This document shows, piece after piece, positions 44,611 through 54,273 of a DNA stretch of 64,000 bases (position 1 is its first letter; each line of letters begins with the position of its first letter). Both the position numbers and the translations under genes were made by a program. This stretch comes from Phycisphaerae bacterium (GTDB lineage Bacteria; Planctomycetota; Phycisphaerae; UBA1845; UTPLA1): NCBI GenBank assembly GCA_023150615.1, contig JAKLKO010000001.1:439892-503891 (forward strand), given 5' to 3'. Below the pieces are notes generated by a model. That model was not told the DNA's origin, searched no databases, and saw nothing but the letters and a program-made list of their open reading frames with translations.

Positions 44611-44647
44611 GCTAAACTCCGGCAGGTCTGCTGCTAGTTTAGCAGCA
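44611..44647. promoter_or_regulatory. Operator-like palindromes upstream of the XRE gene
   Basis: TGCTGCTA-GTT-TAGCAGCA (44629-44647) is a perfect palindrome with 8-bp arms. GCTAAACT (44611-44618) is also an exact inverted copy of AGTTTAGC (44636-44643). Both overlap the expected promoter of the regulator gene. The right end of the palindrome coincides with the first base of the recombinase remnant, so a recombination-site role is an alternative. Confidence 0.5.
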
Positions 44648-45019
44648 AGCCGCGGACTTGTGCTCGACATTCACGCCTTGCGGCATACGTTCGAAACGCA
44701 CTTGAGCAAGGGGGGCGTTGCGCCGCGCACCGCTCAAGCCGCGATGCGGCATAGCACGCTCGACCTGACGATGATCACGTACACGGATCCGCGGCTGTTC
44801 GATGTGGCCGGGGCGCTCGACGCGCTGCCGGCGCTCCCGCCGATTGACCGGCCGGACGCTCCGCGGGCGAAGGCGACGGGCACGGACGGCGCGCCGAACC
44901 TACGACACGTGTCGGAACGGCTTGTACCGATTTTTGTACCAGATTTCGGCGAAGCATGTACGAACGGGTCGCAAGCTGGCACAATCGGCGTTCGGGCGGG
45001 GCTGTTCCAAGTGCGATAA
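44648..45019 (+). pseudogene. C-terminal remnant of a tyrosine recombinase (integrase)
   Basis: The frame begins abruptly at RGLVLDIHALRHTFETH, with the second catalytic Arg in HALRHTF. It continues with AAMRHSTLDLTMITYTDP, containing the box III His and the nucleophile Tyr. The tail NLRHVSERL to VRAGLFQVR is of the kind seen in planctomycete phage-type integrases. The N-terminal binding domain and the first catalytic Arg are missing. It points towards tRNA-Gly, 40 bp away. Confidence 0.7.
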
Positions 45020-45059
45020 CGGACGCGGATCGTGCGTCCATGTCGCATCATGTCTCAAA

Positions 45060-45130
45060 GCGGGTGATGGGACTTGAACCCACGACATTCACGTTGGCAA
45101 CGTGACGCTCTACCACTGAGCTACACCCGC
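45060..45130 (-). tRNA. tRNA-Gly(GCC)
   Basis: Read on the minus strand, the acceptor stem GCGGGTG pairs with CACCCGC, the D-arm is AGCTCAGTGGTAGAGC, the anticodon loop contains GCC (GTTGCCAAC) and the T-arm is GTGGGTTCAAGTCCCAT. 71 nt without CCA. The island with the recombinase remnant lies on its 3' side. Confidence 0.95.
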
Positions 45131-45325
45131 ACGTCGCAGCGCGGCCCGACGCGACCGGCATGGCCGATTGCGCCGGGATGGCGCTGCCCATTCTTGTAGC
45201 ACGCCGCCGGCGGTCCGTCAATATCGCCGCAACCGCGGCCACGCGGCCAACTCTGCGGCGGCGTCCGGACCGTCGCCGCGTCGCAACACGGCGGGACGAG
45301 AATCGCCGCCGTGCCCGCTCGGCGC

Positions 45326-46753
45326 TCACGCACCGCGGACGACGAGCAGCCGCACATCGGTCATCTCCTCCATCGCGTACCGCACGCCTTCCCGGCCGGT
45401 CCCACTGCCCTTCACGCCGCCGTAGGGCATGTGATCGGCGCGCCACGCCGACACGTCGCCGACGATCACGCCGCCGACTTCCAGCTCGGACCAGGCACGC
45501 AGCGCCCGCTGCACGTCGCGCGTGAAGACGCCGGCCTGCAATCCGTAGCGGCTCGCGTTGACCTCGGCCAGCGCTTCGTCGAAGCGATCGAACCGCGAAA
45601 GCACCGCGACCGGGCCGAACGCCTCGCGCGCGCAGAGGTCCGCATCGGGCGGCACGTTCTCGAGCAGCGTCGCCTCCATCACCGCGCCGCGACGCCCGCC
45701 GCCGCAGAGCACTCGCCCACCACGCGCGACCGCCGCCGCGATCCAGGCCTCCAGCCTTTCGGCCTCGGACTCGTCGATGAGCGGTCCGATGAAAGTCTCC
45801 TCATCGTGCGGATCACCGGCCTTCCGCTTCGACGCGGCCGCAACAAGCCGATCGCGAAACGCCTCGTACACCGCGGCGTGTACGACGATCCGCTGCACGC
45901 TGATGCAGCTCTGCCCGGCCTGGTAGAACGCGCCGAAGCAGATGCGTTCGACCGCCTCGTCGATCGCGGCCGTCTCATCGACGATCACGGCCGCATTGCC
46001 GCCCAGCTCGAGCACGACCTTCTTTCGGCCCGCGCGCGACTTGAGGGACCAGCCGACGTCCGGCGAGCCGGTAAAGCTCAGCAGCGCAATGCGATCATCC
46101 GTCGCGAGCGGCTCGGCCTCGCCGGCGCGGCACGGCAGGATCGAGAACGCGCCCGGGGGCAGGTCCGTCCCGGCGAGCACCTCGCCGAGCAGCAGTGCGG
46201 TCAGCGGCGTGGCGCTGGACGGCTTGAGCACGAACGGACAACCGACGGCCAGCGCCGGGGCGACCTTGTGCGCCGCGAGGTTGAGCGGAAAGTTGAACGG
46301 CGTGATGAACGCGCACGGCCCGACCGGCACGCGCCGCGAGAGGCCGAGAAATCCATCGCCGCGCGGCGTGCGGTCCATCGGGATCACCTCGCCGCCGATG
46401 CGGACCGACTCTTCGGAGGCGATGCGGAACGTGTCGATCATCCGCGCGACCTCGCCGCGGGCATCTCGGATGGGCTTTCCGACCTCCGCGCAAAGCACGT
46501 GCGCGAGTTCTTCGCGTCGCTCGTCGAGCCGCGCGACGCAATGGTCGAGCACGGCGCGGCGGCGGTGCGCCGGCATGCGACGCATCGGCTCGGCCGCGGC
46601 GACGGCGGCTTCGATCGCGCGTTGCAGCGTCGGCGGATCGGCGCGACAGACGCGCGCGATCTCGGTGCCGCGGAACTTGTCGTGGACGACGATGGAATCG
46701 GGCGTCCGAAGCGGACGATTCGCCAGAAACAGCGCGCGAGCTTCAGCAGCCAT
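45326..46753 (-). CDS. Aldehyde dehydrogenase family protein
   Basis: 475 residues from the ATG at 46753 after GGGGGAGGCCCC. NAD(P)+-dependent aldehyde dehydrogenase with the Rossmann region FITPFNFPLNLAAHKVAPAL, the Glu motif LELGGNAAVIV and the catalytic Cys in YQAGQSCISVQR. The end is PYGGVKGSGTGREG. The closest subgroup by feel is the succinate-semialdehyde / lactaldehyde / SAPDH-like group, but the substrate cannot be fixed. It is a lone gene, divergent from the CDF transporter with a 48-bp gap. Confidence 0.88.
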   Translation of the reverse strand: MAAEARALFLANRPLRTPDSIVVHDKFRGTEIARVCRADPPTLQRAIEAAVAAAEPMRRMPAHRRRAVLDHCVARLDERREELAHVLCAEVGKPIRDARGEVARMIDTFRIASEESVRIGGEVIPMDRTPRGDGFLGLSRRVPVGPCAFITPFNFPLNLAAHKVAPALAVGCPFVLKPSSATPLTALLLGEVLAGTDLPPGAFSILPCRAGEAEPLATDDRIALLSFTGSPDVGWSLKSRAGRKKVVLELGGNAAVIVDETAAIDEAVERICFGAFYQAGQSCISVQRIVVHAAVYEAFRDRLVAAASKRKAGDPHDEETFIGPLIDESEAERLEAWIAAAVARGGRVLCGGGRRGAVMEATLLENVPPDADLCAREAFGPVAVLSRFDRFDEALAEVNASRYGLQAGVFTRDVQRALRAWSELEVGGVIVGDVSAWRADHMPYGGVKGSGTGREGVRYAMEEMTDVRLLVVRGA

Positions 46754-46801
46754 GGGGCCTCCCCCGCGCCCTCGCGGGCAGCGCACGACCTAGGCTACCA
46801 T

Positions 46802-47872
46802 ATGGGAGCGGCGAACCCCATGCCCCGGGATTCGCCCGAGGACCGATTCGTGTCCGAGCGTCCCGCGAGCCTCGAGACCCTGCGCCGCCGCGCCGTCATC
46901 GTCTGCATCGCCACAACGCTGACGATCGCCGTCATCGAGCTGGTCATCGGCGTGCTCTTCCGCCTCATCAGCATCACGGCCGAGGGCCTGCACACGACCG
47001 CCGACCTCATCGACTCGCTGATCGCGTTCGCCCTCGTCGCCATCGCGGCGCGGCCCGCCGACCGCGATCACCCCTACGGCCACGGGAAGTTCGACAGTCT
47101 CGCGGCGATCATCGAGGGGTCGTTCGTCGCCGCCAGCGGCCTGTGGGCGATCGGAAAGTCGGCCCTCGTGCTGCTCGGCCAATCGCCGGCGGATCCGCGG
47201 CCCGAAAACGTGACGATCGTTGCGATGCTCGCCGCGGCCGTTGTCTATGCGGTCGTTTCGACGTACGTGATCCGCCTGTCGAGGAGGACGCGGTCGCCGG
47301 CCGTGTTCGCCGAGGCGATGCACCTGCGAACGCACGTTTGGATCACGGTGGGTCTGATGGCGGGGCTGGGCCTGTCGCGCTATGGGCTGCGCGAGGGCTG
47401 GAGCTTCGCGAACCGCATCGACGCCCTCACGGCGATCATCCTCGGGACGTACCTGCTGACGGTGGGTTATCGCATTATTGCGCCGGGATTCGGACAACTC
47501 ATGGATCTGGCGCTGCCCGAGGATGAGCACCGCCAACTGCAAGCGTGCCTCGAGCAGTTTCGCGATGAGTTCGTCGAGGTCCACGCGATCCGCACGCGGC
47601 GCGCCGGCACCGAGAGACATGTCGACATTCATCTCGTCGTCGCGGCGGACATGACGGTCGATGCAGCGCATCAACTGTCGCATCGGATCGAGGAGCGGCT
47701 CGTCGCCGCCCTGCCGGGCACGCGGCTGCTCGCGCACATCGAGCCGGCCGTCGGGGCGGCGCTGGCGGATTATGAAGCGCGGCAACGCGTCGGCGTGGTC
47801 ATCGCGCCGCAAACCGATCCGTTCGAGCGGGAGAAGACGCATCACGCGAACGAGCGCGCCCACCAACACTGA
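46802..47872 (+). CDS. Cation diffusion facilitator (CDF) transporter
   Basis: About 356 residues; ATG at 46802 or 46820. It has six-helix topology with the CDF motifs SITAEGLHTTADLIDSLIAF and RDHPYGHGKFDSLAA. A further pair HLRTHVWITVG contributes the usual zinc-site His. The cytoplasmic C-terminal domain contains RHVDIHLVVAADMTVDAAHQ. It exports divalent cations (Zn, Co, Fe or Mn) by proton antiport. In the first motif the second metal-site Asp lies three residues after the first (TADLID), as is normal. Confidence 0.85.
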   Translation: MGAANPMPRDSPEDRFVSERPASLETLRRRAVIVCIATTLTIAVIELVIGVLFRLISITAEGLHTTADLIDSLIAFALVAIAARPADRDHPYGHGKFDSLAAIIEGSFVAASGLWAIGKSALVLLGQSPADPRPENVTIVAMLAAAVVYAVVSTYVIRLSRRTRSPAVFAEAMHLRTHVWITVGLMAGLGLSRYGLREGWSFANRIDALTAIILGTYLLTVGYRIIAPGFGQLMDLALPEDEHRQLQACLEQFRDEFVEVHAIRTRRAGTERHVDIHLVVAADMTVDAAHQLSHRIEERLVAALPGTRLLAHIEPAVGAALADYEARQRVGVVIAPQTDPFEREKTHHANERAHQH

Positions 47873-47964
47873 TCCGGAGGGCGGCGCGGATCGACCCCGG
47901 AACCGCGCTTCGGCAGGCGCTTCGCCCTCCCGCGCCGCGACCGTTTGAATACCCGTATCGCGGT

Positions 47965-50751
47965 CTACGTCATGCGCCGCCGACGCCGCGCGCGCCGGCC
48001 GATCGCCACGCCCCAGCCGGCGAGCGTCAGCGTCACGAGCGGCGTCATGCCGGGCCCGCACGTGCCGCAGGGCGGAGTCGGCTGCGGCGCGGGATTGTCG
48101 TCGTCGCCGGCATCGCAGATGCCGTCGCCGTCGGCATCGGGACCGTCGTCCATGGGATCGCCGCCGCTGCCATCGGCGCCGGTTTGCGAGCAGTCATCGC
48201 AGCCATCGCCGTCGACGTCGCGACAGACGTGCGGATCGGAATCGTCGAGGTCCTCGTCCGTGCCGCCGGGGCCTTCGACGCCGTCGCCATCCATGTCGGC
48301 GGCGTCCTGGAAAGTGACGACGACCGACGACGCGTTGACCTGCACCATGGCCGAGATGGATGCGGGGAAGCCGGCCAGTTCAACCGTGGTGAAACCGCCC
48401 ATCACCGAAGCGGCCGTGAGGATCGTGATCGAGTCGCCGCTGTTCGGCACAAATCCGTTGAACTGCTTCAACTCCAACGTTCCGTTCAGCGACGCGGCGC
48501 CCGTGACGACGAGTCGATCGTGCTTCATGCCGGGCATGAGTCCGCCGACCTCGATCTCAAGCCGGCCGCCGGCGCCCTGCGTGTAGTTGCCCGCGATCGC
48601 CGGATTCGCGTTCGAGGCGATCGTGAGGATTCCGGGCGACTGGCCCGGCTCGACCTCGGCGCCGACGTTGTTCACGTTGGCGATGAGGTCTCCTGCGCCG
48701 CGCACGACACCGCCTTTCAGGTGCATCGTCGACTGGACGAATATCTGGCCTCCGGCCAGCTCCGTCAGGCCGTCGTTCTGCGTGAGCGCGTTCGTCGTGT
48801 GCCAGAACCCCATTCGGCCAGACTCGGAGCGGATGGTCCCGGTGTTCGTGGTGATCGCGACCACGTCGCCCGGTCCGCTGCCGGCGGACTTGACGATCGT
48901 GCCCTCGTTGTTGAACGGGCCGTTGCTGAACCACTGGAAGAACGCGAGGTCGGCCTGGAGATCGATGACGCCGCCGGGCCGGTTGTTGAAGACGCCGAAA
49001 CCGAGCGTCTGGCCCACGAGGTTCACGCGGCCGAAGTTCTCGAAGACGACCGCGGCGGAGCCGGCGAAGTTCGGGCCGTTGACGTTCATCACCGCGCCGG
49101 CCTGAAGCGTGCACATCGGGACGTTGATCGACCCGCCCCGCACATCGAACTCCTTGGTGATCGTCAGGTTTCCTGGGCCGCTGATTCCGTCGCCGGCGTT
49201 GACCAAGCCCGAGATCCGGAATCGCGGGATGACGAGTGTGAATCCCGCGTCGATGAAGTTGTTGGGCGCGCTATCGAGGTGGAACCAACCATCGCCGGTG
49301 AAGTTCGTTCCCGGGTGGTAAGTGCCCCAACTTTGTTGCGCAAACGTGGCATTTGCGGCGATGTTGAACGTCCCGCTGCTGTCCAACCGGTTCGGATTGG
49401 CAAGGGTTCCGCCTTCGACCGAAATCACGCCGTCGCTGTGGTGGTTGAGAAACCAGTTGAAGGCGTTTGCGATGGTCGCGGTACCGGGCGTCGCGGGCTT
49501 GCGGATCGTCCCGTGGTTCTCGATCGGCTGCGTCAATAGCCCGGTCTGGCCGAGCGTCGCACCGTCGTCGATCGTGACGACGCCGCCGGGCATGATGTTG
49601 AGAGGAGAGCCGAAGCATCCCATGTTCGCACCCGTCGGCAGGTGCAGCGTGCCCTCCACGTCCAGCCGGCCGAAGAACGGCGCCAGCCCGCTCGACTCCA
49701 CGAGTCCGCCGGGCAGGATGTGAAGATGCACGCTCGGATCGCCGCCCTCGTTCGTCAGCGTGCCGGCGATGCGCAGGATTCCCGTGCCGCCGAGCCGGCC
49801 ATCGTCGGCGATCGTGAGATCGTCGATCGTCACGTCGTCGTTGATCCGCACGCCGATATTCGTGCCCGATTGCTTCACGACCGCGCGCCCCTGAATGACG
49901 ACCGTCGGCGCGAGCTCGAAGAAGTTCCCGGCGAAGGCGACCTCCGCGCCGGGATCGATCATCCACGTTCCGTCGATGATGCCGGCGCGCGTCAGCCGAA
50001 GTTCGCCCTGCTGGACGTGGACCGTCCCCGTGTTGTTCAGATCGACGGCCCACTCGCTCAGTCCGGCCGACGACTTGATCAGCGTGCCCTTGTTCTCGAT
50101 CACGCCGATGCCGAACGCCGTCTGGAGGATCGAGGCCGTGTTCTGCACGGTGAACGTCGCCCCCATCGCGTTTTCAAAGATCGCCGGGCAGCAGCCGCCC
50201 GGGATCATGCCGATGGTCCACTTGCCCGCGCCGCTCCATGTCGCGGCCGCGGCGTTGATCAGCCGGAAGCCGCCGAAGAAGCTCAGGACCTTGTCGTCGT
50301 CGCCCTGAATCGTCAGGCCTCCGTTCATCGTCACCTGCTGCCCGGCCGCCCCGCCGGAACGCGCGATCTCGCCGCTGTTCCAGACGACCGGTCCGTCGAA
50401 CGTGCCCAGGTTGGCGACCTGCAGGTCGCCGTTGATTGTGAACGTGCCCATGGATTGTGCCAGGTTCCCCGCCACGCCGGTCATCCCGGCGACGATGGAG
50501 CAGTCGCCGACGATCGTCACGTCATCCGCGCCGGAGGGAAACGCCGGACAGATCGGCGCCGGCGACGCCGGGATCGTCCAGTTGTTGCACTTTTGGTCCA
50601 CGCCGCAATCGCAGCAGCCGTGCCACGTGGCGTCGCCGCACGAGTTGTCAAACGAGATCATGTCCGCCCGCGCCGCGCCGTCGACCCACGCGACTCCCAT
50701 CGCTGCGCCCGCGACACACGAGAAAACGATTCTCAGAAGACGCGCGATCAT
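47965..50751 (-). CDS. Large secreted repeat protein with TSP3-like region and CGxC anchor
   Basis: 928 residues. A signal peptide (LLRIVFSCVAGAAMGVAW) ends near residue 29. A long stretch of autotransporter-like beta repeats follows (FTINGDLQVANLG, VIENKGTLIKSS, LTNEGGDPSVHLHILPGG, DFNVPMCTLQAG type). A calcium-binding Asp-rich segment (DMDGDGVEGPGG, DVDGDGCDDC) comes near residue 850. The end is CGTCGPGMTPLVTLTLAGW plus RRARRRRR. This anchor is shared with the proteins at 8543 and 17753. It is probably surface exposed; ligand unknown. Confidence 0.8.
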   Translation of the reverse strand: MIARLLRIVFSCVAGAAMGVAWVDGAARADMISFDNSCGDATWHGCCDCGVDQKCNNWTIPASPAPICPAFPSGADDVTIVGDCSIVAGMTGVAGNLAQSMGTFTINGDLQVANLGTFDGPVVWNSGEIARSGGAAGQQVTMNGGLTIQGDDDKVLSFFGGFRLINAAAATWSGAGKWTIGMIPGGCCPAIFENAMGATFTVQNTASILQTAFGIGVIENKGTLIKSSAGLSEWAVDLNNTGTVHVQQGELRLTRAGIIDGTWMIDPGAEVAFAGNFFELAPTVVIQGRAVVKQSGTNIGVRINDDVTIDDLTIADDGRLGGTGILRIAGTLTNEGGDPSVHLHILPGGLVESSGLAPFFGRLDVEGTLHLPTGANMGCFGSPLNIMPGGVVTIDDGATLGQTGLLTQPIENHGTIRKPATPGTATIANAFNWFLNHHSDGVISVEGGTLANPNRLDSSGTFNIAANATFAQQSWGTYHPGTNFTGDGWFHLDSAPNNFIDAGFTLVIPRFRISGLVNAGDGISGPGNLTITKEFDVRGGSINVPMCTLQAGAVMNVNGPNFAGSAAVVFENFGRVNLVGQTLGFGVFNNRPGGVIDLQADLAFFQWFSNGPFNNEGTIVKSAGSGPGDVVAITTNTGTIRSESGRMGFWHTTNALTQNDGLTELAGGQIFVQSTMHLKGGVVRGAGDLIANVNNVGAEVEPGQSPGILTIASNANPAIAGNYTQGAGGRLEIEVGGLMPGMKHDRLVVTGAASLNGTLELKQFNGFVPNSGDSITILTAASVMGGFTTVELAGFPASISAMVQVNASSVVVTFQDAADMDGDGVEGPGGTDEDLDDSDPHVCRDVDGDGCDDCSQTGADGSGGDPMDDGPDADGDGICDAGDDDNPAPQPTPPCGTCGPGMTPLVTLTLAGWGVAIGRRARRRRRMT

Positions 50752-51106
50752 TGCTCCATGCTCCCGGCTCGCGTCATCTCGGACGCGCGACGTTGCACCA
50801 CCGCGTCGTCCGCCCGATTGGTGCGCGAACTGAAAAAAGTCAGACCCTTGTGCGAGGCGATCGAATTCGGCGCGTGCCCGCCGAACGGCCCGATCTCCCG
50901 CAGTTTATTTCGCGACCCGCAATGGTGTCAATCGGAGTACGGACTCCGCTGAGATCATGGCGCGCCCGACGATCGAGTAGCAGACGGGGGACGCGAGTTC
51001 CCGGACTGGCTTTCATGAGCGCGTGCCCGCGGCGATTCACGCCGGGAAGGGAAGAGGCGTCCGATTGTGACTATTTTCACGAGGCAAGGCGTGTACGGTG
51101 CGGCAG
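50752..51106. other. Intergenic region between two minus-strand genes
   Basis: This is the promoter and leader region for the 928-residue protein. It is moderately AT-richer around 51065-51080. No gene or tRNA is supported. Confidence 0.5.
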
Positions 51107-51892
51107 CTAACGACGGAGAATCCACCACGCCGCGAGCGCTGCGAGGATGACAAGCAACGGCGCCGCTCGCGTCGCGATCGGCCAGCGATAGGCGTAGAGG
51201 CGCCAAAGGTGGACGAGATACAGGAACTGCTGCCTGGGCGTGAGCTTGCTGCGGCCGTGCAGGCGGTCGGAGAACTCGATCGGCACCTCGACAACGCGAA
51301 GGCAGCGGCCCTTCACGAGGATTTCAAGACCGATCTTGTAGCCGATCGGGTTCAGCCGGTCGGCGGCCTCGAACGTCCGCCGGTGGATCGCGAAGAACCC
51401 GGCCATCGGATCGCACACGTTCGTCAGCGGCCGCGCCAGCCACGTTGCGACGCGGGAGTTCAGCTTGCGGAAGACGCCCCAGTCGCGCGTCGTCCCGCCT
51501 GCGACGTAGCGACTGCCGAAGACGAAGTCGGCCCGCCGGCTGCGGAGCGGTTCGAGGACCTCGGGAATCCGCTCCGGCGGATGGCTCAGGTCGGCGTCCA
51601 AGACCACGAAGAAGTCGTGCCGCGCCGCCTTCATCCCGCAGATGACGGCCGAGGACAATCCGCGCTCGTTCTCGCGGACGATCAGCCGTACGTCGTGCGT
51701 CCGCGCCAGTTCCGCGACGATCGTGTCGGTCCCGTCGCGGCTGTCGTCGTCGACCACGATCAGCTCACCGCGCAGGCCCGCGCTCGACAGTGCCGAAAAG
51801 ATGCGCCCGGCAAGCAGGCGCAGGTTATCCGCCTCCTTGTATGTGGGGACGATGATGGACACGGAATCGGAGGCGGGGTCGGCCATGCTCAC
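51107..51892 (-). CDS. Polyprenol-phosphate mannosyltransferase-like GT2
   Basis: 261 residues, GTG at 51892 or ATG at 51886. GT-A fold: VSIIVPTYKEADNL, ELIVVDDDSRDGT, the DxD in VVLDADLSHPPERIPE, FVFGSRYVAGGTT and the acceptor region DPMAGFFAIHRRTF. A single membrane helix closes the protein (APLLVILAALAAWWIL). It transfers a hexose from a nucleotide sugar to a polyprenol phosphate at the inner membrane for surface glycan or glycoprotein assembly. Confidence 0.85.
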   Translation of the reverse strand: MSMADPASDSVSIIVPTYKEADNLRLLAGRIFSALSSAGLRGELIVVDDDSRDGTDTIVAELARTHDVRLIVRENERGLSSAVICGMKAARHDFFVVLDADLSHPPERIPEVLEPLRSRRADFVFGSRYVAGGTTRDWGVFRKLNSRVATWLARPLTNVCDPMAGFFAIHRRTFEAADRLNPIGYKIGLEILVKGRCLRVVEVPIEFSDRLHGRSKLTPRQQFLYLVHLWRLYAYRWPIATRAAPLLVILAALAAWWILRR

Positions 51893-51951
51893 GCGTCGGG
51901 CGATTGTAGCGGCGTCGCGGGTGCGTCGATACCGGACCGTGGCGATCGAGT

Positions 51952-51981
51952 TTGACCTCGCCGCGTACGATTTGCTAGACT
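51952..51981 (+). promoter_or_regulatory. Putative sigma-70-type promoter of the pilin-like gene
   Basis: TTGACC (51952-51957) and TAGACT (51976-51981), 18 bp apart, would start transcription about 30 nt before the ATG at 52018. Confidence 0.5.
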
Positions 51982-52017
51982 GGATCGGATTCGTCGCGGG
52001 CCGGAAGAATCGCCTCC

Positions 52018-52956
52018 ATGCAGGTTGCGACCATCAATCCGCGCTGCGGGCGTCGTTCCGCGTTCACGCTGATCGAGCTGCTCGTGGTCATCTCAATCAT
52101 CGCCCTTCTTATGGCGATTCTGCTTCCGTCGCTGTCGCAGGCCCGCGCCCACGCGAAAGGCACAGTCTGCCTGACAAACCTGCGCTCGCTGTCACACGGG
52201 CTGACGATGTACTCGACCGACAACGAGAACAAGCTCGTCCCCGGCCGCCTGCCCAGGATCGACAACTGCAACTGGCGCGCCCTGATCATGGGCGGGTGGA
52301 AGTACCGGCCGACATTCCTCGCGTTGATGGGCACCAATGTCGGCATGGACCCGTTCGTCTATCCGCAGGAATGCGGCGACACGTTCGATCCGCTCGGCGA
52401 GAAGGGAGACCAGCAGAACTACAGCGGAAAGGTCTACGTGTGTCCCAGTGTGGCAGACTGGACGGATGAACGCAACGGCGCGTACGGCTACAACTACCAG
52501 TTCCTCGGGAATTCGCGCCTGAAGAACCCGTCGGACCTGGCGTCGTTCAAGCGCTGGCCGGTCTACATCACGAACGTGCGCCGCCCGTCGGAATGCGTCG
52601 CGGTGGCGGACAGCATGGGCACGGCCGCGTCATTCCCGAGGAACAGTCGTCGCGAATATGCGGATGACGCGCGTGATCCGGATCGCCTCGGCAACGAGGG
52701 ATTCAATCTCGATCCGCCGCGGATCGACATGGGCGCGGGCGAGGCGGCCGGCTTCCCGTCCGAGCGAACCGCCGCGGACGATCGCCACGTCGGCCGCGCC
52801 AACGTGCTTTGGGTCGATGGGCACGGCAACAGCGAGACGCTTCGCGGGCTGGGCTACCACGTCCGCCCGGACGGGCGCATCGATGTCGATGGCGACAATA
52901 CGAAGTGGTCGAGCAACGGCCAGAACGTCGGCTGGACGCCGGCGTATCACGACTGA
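52018..52956 (+). CDS. Type II secretion pilin-like protein with H-x9-DG ending
   Basis: 312 residues. The prepilin cleavage/methylation site is SAFTLIELLVVISIIALLMA. The C-terminal part has RHVGRANVLWVDGH, the H-x9-DG motif that marks a planctomycete-expanded pilin-like family. Between them are TVCLTNLRSLSHGLTMYSTD and pairs of Cys. These proteins are processed by prepilin peptidase, but their function is unknown. The stop overlaps the end of the convergent DUF1501 gene by 10 bp. Confidence 0.88.
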   Translation: MQVATINPRCGRRSAFTLIELLVVISIIALLMAILLPSLSQARAHAKGTVCLTNLRSLSHGLTMYSTDNENKLVPGRLPRIDNCNWRALIMGGWKYRPTFLALMGTNVGMDPFVYPQECGDTFDPLGEKGDQQNYSGKVYVCPSVADWTDERNGAYGYNYQFLGNSRLKNPSDLASFKRWPVYITNVRRPSECVAVADSMGTAASFPRNSRREYADDARDPDRLGNEGFNLDPPRIDMGAGEAAGFPSERTAADDRHVGRANVLWVDGHGNSETLRGLGYHVRPDGRIDVDGDNTKWSSNGQNVGWTPAYHD

Positions 52957-54251
52957 CGACCGCGCGCCGCGTTCGCCCGGAGCAGCCTGCCGCTCGGGAA
53001 CTTCATGCCGAGGATCCGCCGGGCGTCCGTCCCCAGCCATCCGCTGAGCACTTCGGCATAGACCGAGCGGAAGTCGATCCCCCACTTGAGATCGCCCTGA
53101 TCGAGCTGGACCAGGCTCGGGTGTCGCCCGTGCATCCCGGCCCGCACGGACTCGCCCACCAGGAACATCGGGGCGGCCGCGCCATGGTCGGTGCCCTGCG
53201 AGGCGTTCTCTGCGACGCGCCGCCCGAACTCGGAGAAGGTCATCAGCAGCACGCGGTGCGACTGGCGGCGCTCCTTCAGGTCATCCATGAACGACGACAG
53301 TGCTTCGCCCAGTTCCTGAATGAGCTGCGCGTGCCGACCGTCCTGACCCGCGTGCGTGTCGAACCCGCCGAGCGAGACGTAGTACACCGTCGTCGGCAGG
53401 CCCGACGCGATCATCCGCGCAACCATCGCCAACTGCTGCGACAACATCCCGCGCCCGCCGCCGCGCCGGCCGTCGAGTCCCCGGCGCCCACCGCCGCCCG
53501 CCGCCTCCTGGATTTCCCGCGCGCTGAGGCGCGCATCCATCGCGGTCCGCTGGAGGTACTCCAAGGTCGACAGCGGCGCGCTCGCCGCGGAGGACGGCTC
53601 GGTCGATGGCGCAGCATTCAACCGCTCGAATGCGTCGCGCGCGGACTGCGACACCCGTCCGGGCTGCCATTGCAACTGGTCCGGCGTCCCGAACGAGACC
53701 GGGCTGAACCGCTCGCCCAGCAGGCTCAGCGGCGCCTCGGCGGTCAACGCAATCGCCGAACGCGGATCGGGGCGATCGGCGCCCTTGCACGTGCAGTCGA
53801 AGTATCTCCCGAGCCAGCCGTTGTGCATTCGCTGCGCGGGGTCGGCACTTTCCCAGATGTCCGTGCTGCGGAAGTGCGAGCGATCGTGGTTCGGATACCC
53901 CACGCCCTGCACAATGGCCAGCAGCCCGTCGTCGTACAGTCGCTTCAGGCCCTCGGCCCGCGGATGCAGGCCGACGTCATCCGTCACGCGCAGGGCGTCC
54001 TTGCGCGCGATCGCCAGTCTCGGCCGCGCGCGATAGTACGCGTCGTCGCGGTACGGGATCACGGTGTTCAGTCCGTCGTTGCCGCCGGCGAGTTGCAGGA
54101 CGACGAGCACCCGCGCATCGGCGTCGCGCTTCGGCGCGCCAAGGGCCTCGGCCGTGCGCGTCAGGAACGTCGGGGCCGTCCAGCCCGCGCTCAGGATCGT
54201 CAGCCCGTCACGCAGGAATCTCCGCCGCGTCGCAAATGGCCACTCGCTCAT
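52947..54251 (-). CDS. DUF1501 protein with Tat signal
   Basis: 434 residues. The twin-arginine signal is RRRFLRDGLTILSAG. The DUF1501 (sulfatase-like fold) body has VLVVLQLAGGNDGLNTVIPY, DRSHFRSTDIWE, YYVSLGGFDTHAGQ and SEFGRRVAENASQGTDHGAA. Exported, folded in the cytoplasm. Function unknown, but always seen paired with DUF1800, here 22 bp upstream on the same strand. A Gly/Arg-rich loop (GGGGRRGLDGRRGGGRG) is unusual. Confidence 0.88.
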   Translation of the reverse strand: MSEWPFATRRRFLRDGLTILSAGWTAPTFLTRTAEALGAPKRDADARVLVVLQLAGGNDGLNTVIPYRDDAYYRARPRLAIARKDALRVTDDVGLHPRAEGLKRLYDDGLLAIVQGVGYPNHDRSHFRSTDIWESADPAQRMHNGWLGRYFDCTCKGADRPDPRSAIALTAEAPLSLLGERFSPVSFGTPDQLQWQPGRVSQSARDAFERLNAAPSTEPSSAASAPLSTLEYLQRTAMDARLSAREIQEAAGGGGRRGLDGRRGGGRGMLSQQLAMVARMIASGLPTTVYYVSLGGFDTHAGQDGRHAQLIQELGEALSSFMDDLKERRQSHRVLLMTFSEFGRRVAENASQGTDHGAAAPMFLVGESVRAGMHGRHPSLVQLDQGDLKWGIDFRSVYAEVLSGWLGTDARRILGMKFPSGRLLRANAARGRQS

Positions 54252-54273
54252 TGCCGCACCCGTTGCCTCCGTC

